Of a DNA stretch of 64,000 nucleotides, positions 31,465-41,507 are shown in pieces; positions within the stretch are counted from its first letter, which is position 1; each line of letters starts with the position of its first letter. The notes under the pieces were generated by a model. It saw nothing but the letters and a program-made list of their open reading frames with translations, made no database searches and was not told where the DNA came from. The DNA comes from Amycolatopsis albispora (lineage in GTDB: Bacteria > Actinomycetota > Actinomycetes > Mycobacteriales > Pseudonocardiaceae), in the NCBI RefSeq assembly GCF_003312875.1, contig NZ_CP015163.1:992001-1056000 (forward strand). Reading direction: 5' to 3'. Position numbers and translations under genes: made by a program.

Positions 31465-32664
31465 TCAGCCGGGTAGCGGGTAGACCGCGCGCACGCGGAA
31501 GCCGCCGTCGTCGGTGGGCGAGGTTTCGAACGTGCCGCCGAGCAGTCGTGCCCGTTCGGCCAGCCCGGTCAGCCCGTGCCCGCCCGAGGGCAGGCCGCGC
31601 GCCGGTTCGCAGGGCTGCTCGTTGAGCACCTCCACGCCGAGCGCGTCGTCCTCGCCGCGCACGCACACCGTCGCCTTGGCGCCGGGGGCGTGCTTGTGCA
31701 CGTTGGTCAGGCACTCCTGCACGGTCCGGTAGGCCGCCGCGGACACCTGCCGCGGCACGGTTTCGGGAATGCGCTCCACGGTGAGCTGCACCGGCACGTC
31801 CGAGGTCCGGATCAGCTGGTGCAACTCGTCGATTCCGGGCTGTGGCCCGTCCTCGTCCACCCCGGAGCGCAGCACGCCGACCAGGGTCCGCAGTTCTTCG
31901 AGCGTGCGCTTGCTCAGCTGGCGGATGTTCTCCGCGGCCTGGTGCGCCTCCGTGCCCGGCGCGGAGATCGACAGCACGTTGGCCTGCATCGCGATCAGCG
32001 TGATGTCGTGGGAGACCACGTCGTGCATCTCCCTGGCCAGCCGCGCGCGTTCCTGCGCGCGCACGGCCTGCGCGTGCAGCTGCTGTTCGCGATCGCGGCT
32101 GGCGGCCAGCTCGGCCAGCTTGTCGGACAGTTCGCTCCTGGCCCGGATGAGCAGGCCCAGTGCCACCGGCATACCGGCCACGACCACGCCGTAGATGCCG
32201 TCGAGCACGTGTTCCTGCCAGCTGAGCGCGGCGAAGTCCTCCAGCGGCCACAGGATGAACCGGCTGGCCCAGACCATGCCGAAACCGGCCATGGTCTGCC
32301 AGTTCAACCCGCGGCGGGTGGCCAGCATTCCCAGCGCGATCATCGCCGCCAGCTGGGCCCAGCCGGCCAGGTAACCGGGGAAGGTCGCCAGCACCACGCC
32401 GAACGGCAGCCACCGCCGTGCCACCAGCGCGACGCACGAGAACGCCGACAGCCAGATGGAGTAGGTCATGGCTTCTTCGGGAAAGACGAGCCAGACGTCC
32501 AGCACGGCGAGCGCGATCGCCAGGACGTCGATGGACAGCGCGCGCACGGCCCGTTTCCGGAACCAGTCCGCGATGCTGCCGTCACGGATGTGCCCGGCCG
32601 TGTCCGCGCGGGGGCGGCCGACCGACATGCCAGTGCCAGGTATGGAGAGTCCCTCTGTGGTCAT
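31465..32664 (-). CDS. Orphan NarL-type sensor histidine kinase
   Basis: A 399-residue membrane kinase. About five or six hydrophobic helices (~43-175) precede a short coiled coil and a HisKA_3 dimerisation domain with phosphoacceptor His214 in REMHDVVSHD. The HATPase domain follows with an N box (ECLTNVHKHAPGAKA) and a G box (GGHGLTGLAERARLLGG). No response regulator is adjacent, so the partner is elsewhere. The input domain is intramembrane, hinting at envelope or membrane-state sensing. Several palindromes lie upstream. Confidence 0.88.
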   Translation of the reverse strand: MTTEGLSIPGTGMSVGRPRADTAGHIRDGSIADWFRKRAVRALSIDVLAIALAVLDVWLVFPEEAMTYSIWLSAFSCVALVARRWLPFGVVLATFPGYLAGWAQLAAMIALGMLATRRGLNWQTMAGFGMVWASRFILWPLEDFAALSWQEHVLDGIYGVVVAGMPVALGLLIRARSELSDKLAELAASRDREQQLHAQAVRAQERARLAREMHDVVSHDITLIAMQANVLSISAPGTEAHQAAENIRQLSKRTLEELRTLVGVLRSGVDEDGPQPGIDELHQLIRTSDVPVQLTVERIPETVPRQVSAAAYRTVQECLTNVHKHAPGAKATVCVRGEDDALGVEVLNEQPCEPARGLPSGGHGLTGLAERARLLGGTFETSPTDDGGFRVRAVYPLPG

Positions 32665-32712
32665 CGCATGGACCTCTCGTCTTGTGGACTTACTGGGGAG
32701 AGGGATCCACCA

Positions 32713-32868
32713 CCCGATCGGGACGCGGCAGGACGGACAAATTAGCGGACGCTAACGTTGATTTGCCGGTTGGCGGTAAGTTTCCGGCCATTCAGCCGTA
32801 TGCGCGTACCTTTTGGGCGCGCTGACTAACCCGTCCGGGGGATGACGAGTACTGTCCGATAATCGGAC
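32713..32868. promoter_or_regulatory. Upstream region of the histidine kinase with palindromes
   Basis: The gap 32665-32888 (224 bp) holds CCCGATCGGG (32713-32722), TTAGC-GGAC-GCTAA (32742-32755) and a perfect 15-bp palindrome GTCCGAT-A-ATCGGAC (32854-32868). The last lies 21 bp beyond the pgl stop and may also act as that operon's terminator. No gene is seen in the gap. Confidence 0.45.
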
Positions 32869-32879
32869 GAAATGGGGGA

Positions 32880-32889
32880 CTTGATCGAT
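32880..32889 (+). promoter_or_regulatory. CTTGATCGAT motif copy at the pgl end
   Basis: An exact copy of the 10-mer that is doubled upstream of gap (27463, 27475) and present upstream of tkt (41240). It overlaps the pgl stop codon and faces the kinase promoter region. Confidence 0.4.
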
Positions 32890-33668
32890 CAGGCGATGCG
32901 CGGGCGAAACACGTTCGGCGCCTTCGCGGCCGCGGTGCGGTCCAGCAGCCAGAGCGTGCGGCGCTGGCCGCGGGCACCGGCCACCGGCAACTGCACCTCA
33001 CCGGCACCCGCCAGCGCGAGCGCCACCGCGTCCGCCTTCGCCTCGCCGGTGGTCACCAGCCACACCTCGGCCGAGCGCCGGATGGCGGGCAGCGTCAGTG
33101 AGATCCGCGTCGGCGGCGGCTTGGGCGAGTTGCGCACCGCGATCACCGAGCGCTCGGTCTCGTAGACCGCCGGGGACTCCGGGAAGATCGACGCGGTGTG
33201 GCCCTCGCCGCCGAGGCCGAGCAGGGTCACGTCGAAGGTCGGCACGTCGCCGTGGTCCTCCGGCCGCGCGTTCTCGGCGAGCACGCGGGCGTAGTCGGCC
33301 GCCGCGGCGTCCGGGTCGTCGCCGAACCGGCCGTCGGACGGGGCCATCGCGTGGACCCGCGCCGGGTCGACCGGCACGTGGTCCAGCAGCGCTTCGCGTG
33401 CCTGCTTCTCGTTGCGCTCGTCGTCGTCCGCGGGCAGGAAGCGCTCGTCGCCCCAGTACAGGTCCAGCTTCGACCAGTCGACGGCGTCCCTGGCGGGGGA
33501 GTTGCGCAGCTCGCGCAGGATCGCGATGCCGGTGCCGCCGCCGGTCAGCACCAGCGACGCGGAGCCGCGCGCGGCCTGCACGTCGACCAGCCGGGTGACC
33601 AGCCGGGCCGCGCAGGCCGCCGCGAGCAGCCGTGCATCGGAGTAGACGACTACTTCGGAGGTGCTCAT
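32889..33668 (-). CDS. pgl: 6-phosphogluconolactonase
   Basis: A 259-residue DevB/NagB-fold hydrolase that opens 6-phosphogluconolactone made by Zwf. Motifs include LTGGGTGIAILREL, WGDERFLPADDDERN and LLGLGGEGHTASIFPESP. It ends the minus-strand operon tkt-tal-pgi-zwf-opcA-pgl and overlaps opcA by four bases (ATGA). The motif CTTGATCGAT overlaps its stop codon. Confidence 0.93.
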   Translation of the reverse strand: MSTSEVVVYSDARLLAAACAARLVTRLVDVQAARGSASLVLTGGGTGIAILRELRNSPARDAVDWSKLDLYWGDERFLPADDDERNEKQAREALLDHVPVDPARVHAMAPSDGRFGDDPDAAAADYARVLAENARPEDHGDVPTFDVTLLGLGGEGHTASIFPESPAVYETERSVIAVRNSPKPPPTRISLTLPAIRRSAEVWLVTTGEAKADAVALALAGAGEVQLPVAGARGQRRTLWLLDRTAAAKAPNVFRPRIA

Positions 33669-34789
33669 GACTTCGCCTTCTCCGCCGCCTTCGCGCCGGA
33701 CGCCTTCGCCGATTCCTTGCCCGATGCCTTCGCCGCCGACCTGGCCGGTGCCTTGGCCGGAGACCCGGCCGGTGCCTTCGCCTCGGACTTGGCCGCTGAC
33801 TTGGCTGATTCGTTCGCCGCGGACTTGGCCGCCGATTTGGCGGGGGCCTTGGCCGCCGCTGTCCTGCGTGAGGTGGCGGCGATCTTGCCGAGGCCGTGCA
33901 GCGCCGCCTCGTAGATCTCGTCCGGGTCGAGGCGGCGCAGTTCCTCGATCAGGCAGTCCTTGTTGTCCCGCCGCTGCAGCGCGATCCGCCGGGCCGGCTG
34001 GCCCGGCTGGGTCAGCGTGCCGACCCGGCCGTCCGGGCGGGACAGCTCGATCGGGCCGGAGCGCCGCTCCAGGGTGACCGACAGGATGCCCTGCGCACTG
34101 CTCGACTTGACCCGCTTGACCGGCGCCTTCAGGTACTCGGCCAGCCAGCCGGCCAGCAGCTCGGTGGACGGCGAGTCCGCCTCACCGGTGACCGTGGCCG
34201 AGAGCACCTTCTCGTACGGCGGCAGGTCCAGCGCGCTGACCAGCTGGGCACGCCAGTTCGTCAGCCGCGTCCAGGCCAGGTCGGTGTCGCCGTCGGTGTA
34301 GGCCTTGCCCCGCGTGCCGAGCGCGCGGATCGGGTTCTTCTCCGCCGCCGAATCGGTGATCCGGCGCTGCGCCAGCTCGCCGAGCTGGTCCTTGGCCGGG
34401 TTGCGCGGGCCGGTGCCCGGCCACCAGGTGACGATCGGCGCGTCGGGCAGCAGCAGCGGCACCACCGCGCTCTGGCTGTTCGACGCCAGCGCGCCGTACA
34501 GCCGCAGCACGATGACTTCGCTCGCGCCGGCGTCCCCGCCGACGCGGATCTGGCCGTCGATGCGCGGCGCCGCCGTCTTCGAGCCCTTGGCCACCACGAT
34601 CACCCGCGACGGGTGCTCGCGGCTGGCCTCGTTGGCCGCGTCGATCGCGTCTTCCAGGTGCTCGTCGTCGTCCGCGGCGATGACCAGGGTCAGCACCCGG
34701 CCCAGCGCCACGGCCCCGCCGCGTTCGCGCAGCTCGACCAGCTTCTTGTTCAGCTGCGAGGTGGTGGTGGACGGCAGGTCGATGATCAC
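33665..34789 (-). CDS. opcA: G6PDH assembly protein OpcA with basic tail
   Basis: A 374-residue OpcA, which binds and activates glucose-6-phosphate dehydrogenase in actinobacteria and cyanobacteria. The core starts VIIDLPSTTTSQLNKKL and holds IVTWWPGTGPRNPAKDQLG and DLAWTRLTNWRAQLVSALD. Residues 310-374 form a Lys/Ala/Pro/Ser-rich tail (KSAAKSAANESAKSAAKS) like histone H1, not part of the usual core. The start GTG overlaps the zwf stop and its end overlaps pgl, so zwf, opcA and pgl are coupled. The tail could bind nucleic acid or polyphosphate, but no function is known. Confidence 0.92.
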   Translation of the reverse strand: MIIDLPSTTTSQLNKKLVELRERGGAVALGRVLTLVIAADDDEHLEDAIDAANEASREHPSRVIVVAKGSKTAAPRIDGQIRVGGDAGASEVIVLRLYGALASNSQSAVVPLLLPDAPIVTWWPGTGPRNPAKDQLGELAQRRITDSAAEKNPIRALGTRGKAYTDGDTDLAWTRLTNWRAQLVSALDLPPYEKVLSATVTGEADSPSTELLAGWLAEYLKAPVKRVKSSSAQGILSVTLERRSGPIELSRPDGRVGTLTQPGQPARRIALQRRDNKDCLIEELRRLDPDEIYEAALHGLGKIAATSRRTAAAKAPAKSAAKSAANESAKSAAKSEAKAPAGSPAKAPARSAAKASGKESAKASGAKAAEKAKS

Positions 34790-36309
34790 GGGCGCCTCCA
34801 GTTACGGCCCGAAGCGGCCAGCATGGCGTCAGCCGAAGCCGGACCCCACGAGCCCGGCGGGTATTCCTCCGGCCTGCCGTGCTTGGCCCAGTGCGCCAGG
34901 ATCGGGTCGAGGATCTCCCACGACAGCTCGACCTCTTCGTTCACCGGGAACAGCGACGGCTCGCCGAGCAGCACGTCCAGGATGAGCCGCTCGTAGGCCT
35001 CCGGCGAGGACTCGGTGAACGCGTGCCCGTACCCGAAGTCCATCGTGACGTCGCGGACCTCCATCGTGGTCCCCGGCACCTTCGAGCCGAACCGCAGCGT
35101 CACGCCCTCGTCCGGCTGCACGCGGATGACCAGCGCGTTCTGGCCGAGTTCCTCGGTGGCGGTGGAGTCGAACGGCAGGTGCGGCGCCCGCTTGAACACC
35201 ACTGCGATCTCAGTGACGCGGCGGCCCAGCCGCTTGCCGGTGCGCAGGTAGAACGGCACCCCGGCCCAGCGGCGGTTCTGCACCTCCAGCGTCACCGCGG
35301 CGTAGGTCTCGGTGGTCGAGTCCTTGGAGAACCCGCCCTCCTGCAGCAGGCCGGGCACCTTCTTGCCGCCCTGCCAGCCGCCGGTGTACTGCCCGCGGGC
35401 GGTGGTCGCCTCGAACGGCTGCACCGGCTTGGTCGCGCCGAGCACCTTCACCTTCTCCGCGCGCAGCGCCTTCGGCTCGAACGAGACCGGCTCCTCCATC
35501 GCGGTGAACGCGAGCAGCTGGAGCAGGTGGTTCTGGATGACGTCGCGCGCCGCGCCGATCCCGTCGTAGTAGCCCGCGCGCCCGCCGAGGCCGATGTCCT
35601 CGGCCATGGTGATCTGCACGTGGTCCACGTAGTTCGCGTTCCAGATCGGCTCGAACAGCTGGTTCGCGAAGCGCAGCGCCAGGATGTTCTGCACCGTCTC
35701 CTTGCCGAGGTAGTGGTCGATGCGGAACACCGACTCCTCGGGGAAGACGTCGTTGACGATCGCGTTCAGCTCACGCGCGCTGCCCAGGTCGTGCCCGAAC
35801 GGCTTCTCGATGACCACGCGACGCCAGGTGTTCTCGTCGGTGGCAGCCAGCCCGGAGCGGGCCAGCTGCTTGGTCACCACCGGGAAAGCGCTCGGTGGGA
35901 TCGACAGGTAGAACGCGGTGTTGCCGCCGGTCCCGCGCTCGGCGTCGAGCTCGCGCACGGTCTGCGCGAGCCGGTCGAAGGCGTCGTCGTCGTCGAAGGT
36001 GCCCTGCACGAACCGGATGCCTTCGGCGAGCCGGTTCCACACCGACTCGCGGAACGGCGTGCGCGAGTGCTCGGCCACCGAGTCGTGCACCAGCTCGCCG
36101 AAGTCCTGGTGCTCCCAGTCCCGCCGGGCGAACCCGACCAGCGAGAACCCGGCCGGCAGCAGCCCGCGGTGGGCCAGGTCGTAGATGGCGGGCATCAGCT
36201 TCTTGCGGGACAGGTCCCCGGTGACGCCGAAGATCACCAGGCTGGACGGCCCGGCGATCCTCGGCAGCCGCTTGTCGCGGGGGTCCCGCAGCGGGTTGGT
36301 CCAGCTCAC
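34786..36309 (-). CDS. zwf: Glucose-6-phosphate 1-dehydrogenase
   Basis: A 507-residue NADP-dependent enzyme opening the oxidative pentose phosphate pathway. Motifs are the dinucleotide loop VIFGVTGDLSRKKLMP, the active-site RIDHYLGKETVQNI and VIEKPFGHDLGSA. The GTG start overlaps the pgi stop (GTGA). OpcA, its activator, is next. Together with pgl it makes NADPH and pentose precursors. Confidence 0.96.
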   Translation of the reverse strand: MSWTNPLRDPRDKRLPRIAGPSSLVIFGVTGDLSRKKLMPAIYDLAHRGLLPAGFSLVGFARRDWEHQDFGELVHDSVAEHSRTPFRESVWNRLAEGIRFVQGTFDDDDAFDRLAQTVRELDAERGTGGNTAFYLSIPPSAFPVVTKQLARSGLAATDENTWRRVVIEKPFGHDLGSARELNAIVNDVFPEESVFRIDHYLGKETVQNILALRFANQLFEPIWNANYVDHVQITMAEDIGLGGRAGYYDGIGAARDVIQNHLLQLLAFTAMEEPVSFEPKALRAEKVKVLGATKPVQPFEATTARGQYTGGWQGGKKVPGLLQEGGFSKDSTTETYAAVTLEVQNRRWAGVPFYLRTGKRLGRRVTEIAVVFKRAPHLPFDSTATEELGQNALVIRVQPDEGVTLRFGSKVPGTTMEVRDVTMDFGYGHAFTESSPEAYERLILDVLLGEPSLFPVNEEVELSWEILDPILAHWAKHGRPEEYPPGSWGPASADAMLAASGRNWRRP

Positions 36310-37922
36310 GCCAAGTCCTCCAGCGCGGCCACCAGCTGCGCCAGCCCGGCGGCCCGGTCGGTGAAGTGCAGCCGCAGCACCGGCCGCCCGTGCTCGGCGA
36401 GCACCTGCCCGTCGCCGAGCGCCTGCGCCAGCTGCAGCCCGGCCAGCGTGTACGGCCGGTCCGGCACGTCCAGGTCCTGCTCGGCGGCCCCGGTCAGCTG
36501 CAGGAAGAAGCCGTTCGGGTGGCCGCCCTTGTGGTACTGCCCGGTCGAGTGCAGGAACCGCGGTCCCCAGCCGAAGGTGGTCTGCAGCCCGGTCTTCTTG
36601 GCCAGCTGCGGGCGCAGCACCGCGGCGGACGCGTCGTCGAGGCGGTCCAGGTAGGCCTGCACCGCCAGGTACGCCGACGGCGCCCCGGTCGCGGAGTCCA
36701 CAAAGGACTTCAGGGCCTCGCGAAGGTCGGCCGCGTCCAAGCCGTAGCCCTCGATAGCGCCGTCGGTGAACGACGGCTTGGCGCCGCTGTCCGAAGTGGA
36801 CGGCTGGTCCAGCAGTGCGCGCGCCGCCTTCTTCGCCGCCTCGACGTCGGGCTGGTCGAACGGGTTGATGCCGAGCAGCCGCCCGGCCAGCGCGGTGGCG
36901 AACTCCCACAGCAGGAACTGCGCGCCGAGCGGGCCGGTCACCGAGAGCTGCGCGGGCGCGGCCGCGTGCCCGACGGCCACCGGGGTGGCGTCGGCACCGG
37001 CGTCGGCGAAGCCCGCCGCCTCCGGTGATTCGACCACCACCGGCAGCAGGCCGGTGCCCTGCTTGCCGGTGGACTCGGCGATCAGCTGCTCCGCCCAGTC
37101 ACCGAAACCCTTGATCCCGGACCCGGTGTCGGCGAAGACCACCTTCTCGGCGTTCTGCGCGTGCCGCGCACCCAGCGCCGCCGCCAGCCGCACGGCCGGG
37201 TTGGCTTCGCTGTCCGCGGCCAGCTGGTCGGCCACGCCCGCGGCCTGGTCCAGCAACCGCGCCACGTCGGCACCGGCCAAGCCGGCGGGCACGAGCCCGA
37301 ACGCGGTCAGCGCGGAGTACCGGCCGCCCACGTGCGGGTCGGCCAGGAACACCTTGCGGTAACCCTCCTGCTCGGACAGTTCCGCCAGCGGCGAGCCGGG
37401 GTCGGTCACCACGACGATCCGCCGCTTGGCGTCGATCCCGTTGTCGGAGAAGGCTTTCGCGAAGATCCGGCGGTGGCTGTCGGTCTCCACCGTGCCGCCG
37501 GACTTCGACGAGACCACCAGCACGGTCCGCTCCAGGTCACCGGCCAGCGCGTCGGCCACCTGGCCGGGATCGGTGGTGTCGAGCACGGTGAGCGCGACGC
37601 CCTCGGTCCCGGTGATCACCTCCGGCGCCAGCGAGGAACCGCCCATGCCGGCCAGCACCACCCGGTCCACGCCCTCCGAGCGCAATTCCGTGCGCAGCGC
37701 CTCGATCTCGCCGATCAGCGGCCGCGACGACTTGTGCAGGGTGGTCCAGGACAGCCGGATGGCCGCCTCGGCTTCGGCCTCGGTGCCCCACAGCGTGGGG
37801 TCCTGGGCGGCCAGGCGCGAGGCGGCCTTGTCCGCGATCAGGCTGTCCGCCAGCGGCTTGGCCTGCTGTTCCAGCGCGGGGTCGACGATCGTGACCCCCG
37901 CGCCCGTCTCTTCCGCTGCCAT
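36306..37922 (-). CDS. pgi: Glucose-6-phosphate isomerase
   Basis: A 538-residue isomerase with SIS folds. It shows VLAGMGGSSLAPEVITG and VVSSKSGGTVET (phosphate binding), VGGRYSALTAFGLVP, and the C-terminal FLHSTGQYHKGGHPNGFFLQ region with catalytic Lys/His. It interconverts glucose- and fructose-6-phosphate and so lets the pathway cycle. ATG at 37922 follows the tal stop by 8 bp. Placement of pgi inside the pentose phosphate operon is unlike M. tuberculosis. Confidence 0.92.
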   Translation of the reverse strand: MAAEETGAGVTIVDPALEQQAKPLADSLIADKAASRLAAQDPTLWGTEAEAEAAIRLSWTTLHKSSRPLIGEIEALRTELRSEGVDRVVLAGMGGSSLAPEVITGTEGVALTVLDTTDPGQVADALAGDLERTVLVVSSKSGGTVETDSHRRIFAKAFSDNGIDAKRRIVVVTDPGSPLAELSEQEGYRKVFLADPHVGGRYSALTAFGLVPAGLAGADVARLLDQAAGVADQLAADSEANPAVRLAAALGARHAQNAEKVVFADTGSGIKGFGDWAEQLIAESTGKQGTGLLPVVVESPEAAGFADAGADATPVAVGHAAAPAQLSVTGPLGAQFLLWEFATALAGRLLGINPFDQPDVEAAKKAARALLDQPSTSDSGAKPSFTDGAIEGYGLDAADLREALKSFVDSATGAPSAYLAVQAYLDRLDDASAAVLRPQLAKKTGLQTTFGWGPRFLHSTGQYHKGGHPNGFFLQLTGAAEQDLDVPDRPYTLAGLQLAQALGDGQVLAEHGRPVLRLHFTDRAAGLAQLVAALEDLA

Positions 37923-37930
37923 GCCCGTGC

Positions 37931-39046
37931 TCAGCCCTTCGCCTTCGCCAGCTGCCCGGTGACCGTCTCGAGCAGTTCGCTCCAGGACTTCTCGAACTTG
38001 TCCACGCCTTCGTTCTCCAGCACCAGGAAAACGTCGGTGATGTCGACACCGGCGGCCTCGAGCTTGGTGAACACCTCGCGGGCGGCGGCTTCGGTGCCCG
38101 AAACCTTGTCGCCCTCGATCTCGGCGTGGTCCGCGGCGGCGAACAGCGTCTTCTCCGGCATGGTGTTGACCGTGTTCGCCACCACTAGCTGGTCCACGTA
38201 CCGGGTGTCCGAATAGGACGGATCCTTCACCCCGGTGGAGGCCCACAGCGGGCGCTGCACGTTCGCGCCGTCGGCGGCCAGCGCCTTCCACCGGTCGGAG
38301 GCGAACAGCTCTTCGTAGGCGGCGTAGGCGATCCGCGCGTTGGCGATGGCCGCCTCACCCCGCAGCGCCTTGGCCTCGTCGGTGCCGATGGCGTCCAGCC
38401 GCTTGTCGATCTCGGCGTCCACCCGCGACACGAAGAACGAGGCGACCGAGTGGATGCCCTTGAGGTCGTGCCCGTTCGCCTTCGCCTGCTCCAGACCGGC
38501 GAAGTAGGCGTCGATCACCGCGCGGTAGCGCTCCTCGGAGAAGATCAGCGTGACGTTGACGCTGATGCCCTCGGCCAGCGTGCGGGTGATCGCGGGCAGG
38601 CCCTCCTCGGTGGCCGGGATCTTGACCAGGATGTTCGGCCGGTCGACCGTCTTCCACAGGTCCTGCGCCTCGGCCACGGTGGCGTCGGTGTCCTTGGCCA
38701 GCCGCGGGTCCACCTCGATGGACACCCGGCCGTCCACCCCGTTGGTGGCGGTGTAGACGTCGCGGAACAGGTCCGCGGCGTTGCGCACGTCGGTGGTGGT
38801 CAGCTCGCGCACGGCGGCGTCCACATCGGCACCGCGCGCGGCCAGCTCGCCGACCTGCTTGTCGTAGGCGTCACCCTTCGACAGCGCGTTGGCGAAGATG
38901 GTCGGGTTGGTGGTGACCCCCACGACGTGCTGGTCGCGGATCAGCCCGGCGAGATTGCCCGAGTCGAGCCGTTCCCTGGACAGGTCGTCGAGCCAGATCG
39001 AGACGCCGGCCTCGGACAGCCTGGCCAGGCGGTCGGTGCTGCTCAT
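37931..39046 (-). CDS. tal: Transaldolase
   Basis: A 371-residue class I aldolase. The Schiff-base Lys lies in [27 protein letters not shown] and [14 protein letters not shown] at the N terminus and [20 protein letters not shown] are diagnostic. It transfers dihydroxyacetone units in the non-oxidative pentose phosphate pathway. It lies 23 bp after tkt and 8 bp before pgi. Confidence 0.96.
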   Translation of the reverse strand: MSSTDRLARLSEAGVSIWLDDLSRERLDSGNLAGLIRDQHVVGVTTNPTIFANALSKGDAYDKQVGELAARGADVDAAVRELTTTDVRNAADLFRDVYTATNGVDGRVSIEVDPRLAKDTDATVAEAQDLWKTVDRPNILVKIPATEEGLPAITRTLAEGISVNVTLIFSEERYRAVIDAYFAGLEQAKANGHDLKGIHSVASFFVSRVDAEIDKRLDAIGTDEAKALRGEAAIANARIAYAAYEELFASDRWKALAADGANVQRPLWASTGVKDPSYSDTRYVDQLVVANTVNTMPEKTLFAAADHAEIEGDKVSGTEAAAREVFTKLEAAGVDITDVFLVLENEGVDKFEKSWSELLETVTGQLAKAKG

Positions 39047-39069
39047 GACTTCATCCCCTTCGGTGGAAT

Positions 39070-41175
39070 TCAGGAGTTCTTGGCGGTGTCCAGCGACCGG
39101 CGGGCGGCGTCGACCACGGCTTCGGCGGTGATGCCGAACTCGCGGAACAGGGTGGCGAAGTCGGCGGAGGCGCCGAAGTGCTCGATCGAGACGATCTCAC
39201 CGGCGTCCCCGACGAACTTGTGCCACGGCTGGGCGACCCCGGCCTCCACGGCCACGCGGGCCTTCACCCCGGACGGGATCACCGACTCGCGGTAGGCCTG
39301 GTTCTGCGCCTCGAACCACTCGACGCACGGCATGGACACCACACGGGTGGAAACGCCGTCGGCCTCGAGCTTCTTCCTGGCCTCGACGGCCAGCTGCACC
39401 TCGGAACCGGTGGCGATGAGCACAACGTCCGGCGTGGCACCCGAGGCTTCGGCGAGCACGTAACCACCGCGGGCCACGCCCTCGGCGCTGGTGCCCTCGA
39501 GCACCGGCACGTTCTGGCGGGTCAGCGCCAGGCCCGACGGGTGCTGGTTGTCCTCCAGCACGGCCTTCCACGCTGCCGCGGTCTCGTTGGCGTCGGCCGG
39601 GCGGACCACGTTCAGCCCGGGGATCGCGCGCAGCGCGGCGAGCTGCTCGATCGGCTGGTGCGTCGGGCCGTCCTCGCCGAGGCCGATCGAGTCGTGCGTC
39701 CACACGTAGATGACCGGCGCCTTCATCAGCGCGGCCAGCCGCACCGGCGGGCGCATGTAGTCGGAGAAGATCAGGAAGGTGGCGCCGTAGGGCCGGGTGC
39801 CGCCGTGCAGCGCGATGCCGTTGAGGATCGAGCCCATCGCGTGCTCGCGGACCCCGAAGTGCAGGGTGCGGCCGTACGGGCTGGTCTTCCACATCCCGGT
39901 GGCGGCGGCTTCGGGACCGAACGAGTCGGCGCCCTTCATCGTGGTGTTGTTGCTCTCGGCCAGGTCGGCCGAACCGCCCCACAGCTCCGGCAGCGCGTCG
40001 GCCAGCGAGTTGAGCACCTCACCGGAGGCCTTGCGGGTGGCCACGCCCTTGGCGTCCGGCTCCCACGACGGCAGGTTGTCGGCCCAGCCCGCGGGCAGCT
40101 CGCGCTTGGCCAGCCGCGCCGCCAGCGCGGCGCGCTCCGGGTTGGCCTCCGCCCACGCGTCGAACTTCGTCCGCCATTCGGCATGCGCCGCCTTGCCGCG
40201 CTCGGCGGCCTTGCGGGTGTGCTCGATCACCTCGTCGGCGACCTGGAAGTCCTTGTCCTTGTCGAAACCGAGGATCTCCTTGACCGCGGCGACCTCGTCG
40301 GCACCCAGCGCGGCGCCGTGCGCCTTGCCGGTGTTCATCTTGGTCGGCGCCGGGAAGCCGATCACCGTGCGCAGCAGGATGAACGACGGGCGGGTGGTCT
40401 CCGCCTTGGCGGCCTCGATCGCGGCCTCGAACGCGACCACGTCCTCACCGCCGTCGACCACCTGGACGTGCCAGCCGTAGGCCTCGTAGCGCTTCGCGGT
40501 GTCCTCGGACAGCGCGATGTTCGTGTCGTCCTCGATGGAGATCTTGTTGTCGTCGTAGATGACGGTGAGGTTGCCCAGCTCCTGGCGGCCGGCGATGGAG
40601 GAGGCCTCGGAGGTGACGCCCTCCTCGATGTCGCCGTCGGAGGCGATCACGTAGATCTGGTGGTCGAAGATGCTCTCGCCGGGCGCGGGCTCGGGGTCGA
40701 GCAGGCCGCGCTCGCGGCGGGCGGCCATCGCCATGCCGACCGCGTTGGCCAGGCCCTGGCCGAGCGGGCCGGTGGTGGTCTCCACGCCGGCGGTGTGGCG
40801 GTACTCCGGGTGACCGGGGGTCTTCGAGCCCCAGCGGCGCAGCTGCTTGAGGTCCTCCAGCTCCAGGCCGAACCCGGCCAGGTAGAGCTGGATGTACAGG
40901 GTCAGGCTGGAGTGCCCGGCCGAGAGGATGAACCGGTCACGCGCCGGCCACTCCGGGTCGGCCGGGTCGTGCCGCATGATCCGCTGGAACAGCGAGTAGG
41001 CGACCGGGGCCAGGCTCATCGCCGTGCCGGGGTGGCCGCTGCCGCAGTTCTCCACGGCGTCCGCCGCCAGCACCCGGGCGGTGTCCACCGCGCGTGTGTC
41101 CAGCTCGGTCCAGTCGGCGGGGTAGTTCCGCCGGATGAGAGGGTTGTTCTCGCTGCTGAGGGCGGTTTCGGACAC
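39070..41175 (-). CDS. tkt: Transketolase
   Basis: A 701-residue thiamine-diphosphate enzyme and the first gene of the pentose phosphate operon. The ThDP/metal motif is [16 protein letters not shown]...[14 protein letters not shown]; the pyrimidine-domain motif is [19 protein letters not shown], and [20 protein letters not shown] follows. The GTG at 41175 gives the normal start and GGGAG lies 10 nt upstream. A CTTGATCGAT motif (41240-41249) and TAGGCT (41316-41311, minus) upstream mark its likely control region. Confidence 0.96.
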   Translation of the reverse strand: MSETALSSENNPLIRRNYPADWTELDTRAVDTARVLAADAVENCGSGHPGTAMSLAPVAYSLFQRIMRHDPADPEWPARDRFILSAGHSSLTLYIQLYLAGFGLELEDLKQLRRWGSKTPGHPEYRHTAGVETTTGPLGQGLANAVGMAMAARRERGLLDPEPAPGESIFDHQIYVIASDGDIEEGVTSEASSIAGRQELGNLTVIYDDNKISIEDDTNIALSEDTAKRYEAYGWHVQVVDGGEDVVAFEAAIEAAKAETTRPSFILLRTVIGFPAPTKMNTGKAHGAALGADEVAAVKEILGFDKDKDFQVADEVIEHTRKAAERGKAAHAEWRTKFDAWAEANPERAALAARLAKRELPAGWADNLPSWEPDAKGVATRKASGEVLNSLADALPELWGGSADLAESNNTTMKGADSFGPEAAATGMWKTSPYGRTLHFGVREHAMGSILNGIALHGGTRPYGATFLIFSDYMRPPVRLAALMKAPVIYVWTHDSIGLGEDGPTHQPIEQLAALRAIPGLNVVRPADANETAAAWKAVLEDNQHPSGLALTRQNVPVLEGTSAEGVARGGYVLAEASGATPDVVLIATGSEVQLAVEARKKLEADGVSTRVVSMPCVEWFEAQNQAYRESVIPSGVKARVAVEAGVAQPWHKFVGDAGEIVSIEHFGASADFATLFREFGITAEAVVDAARRSLDTAKNS

Positions 41176-41239
41176 TGAACTCGAACTCCCCGTCTTCGGT
41201 GATTCGCTTGCTTTGCACGGTGCTTGCCGGCGGGCGCGC

Positions 41240-41249
41240 CTTGATCGAT
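41240..41249 (+). promoter_or_regulatory. CTTGATCGAT motif copy upstream of tkt
   Basis: Exact copy of the motif found upstream of gap, 65-74 bp before the tkt start. The divergent gap 41176-41507 (332 bp) also holds CCGAT-TACG-ATCGG (41386-41399) and no gene. Confidence 0.45.
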
Positions 41250-41507
41250 CCGGGTGCACGATATGCCTGTTCGGCACCACTCGCACGGGCACGCCACGCC
41301 CACGCGGGCCAGCCTAGTCGTAGGCGTACCCGTGGCGGCGCACCCCAACCGTGTCAAGACCCCCTCGGTTGATCCGGACACCCCGCCGATTACGATCGGT
41401 CAGGGCGCAGGCCCGGCGTGGTTTCGGGCCCACCCGCAAGATCAGATCCGAGCCGCGTTCTCCGTCCCGGACCGACAGTGAAATAGCTAGAAGTAGCAGG
41501 GAGCGAA

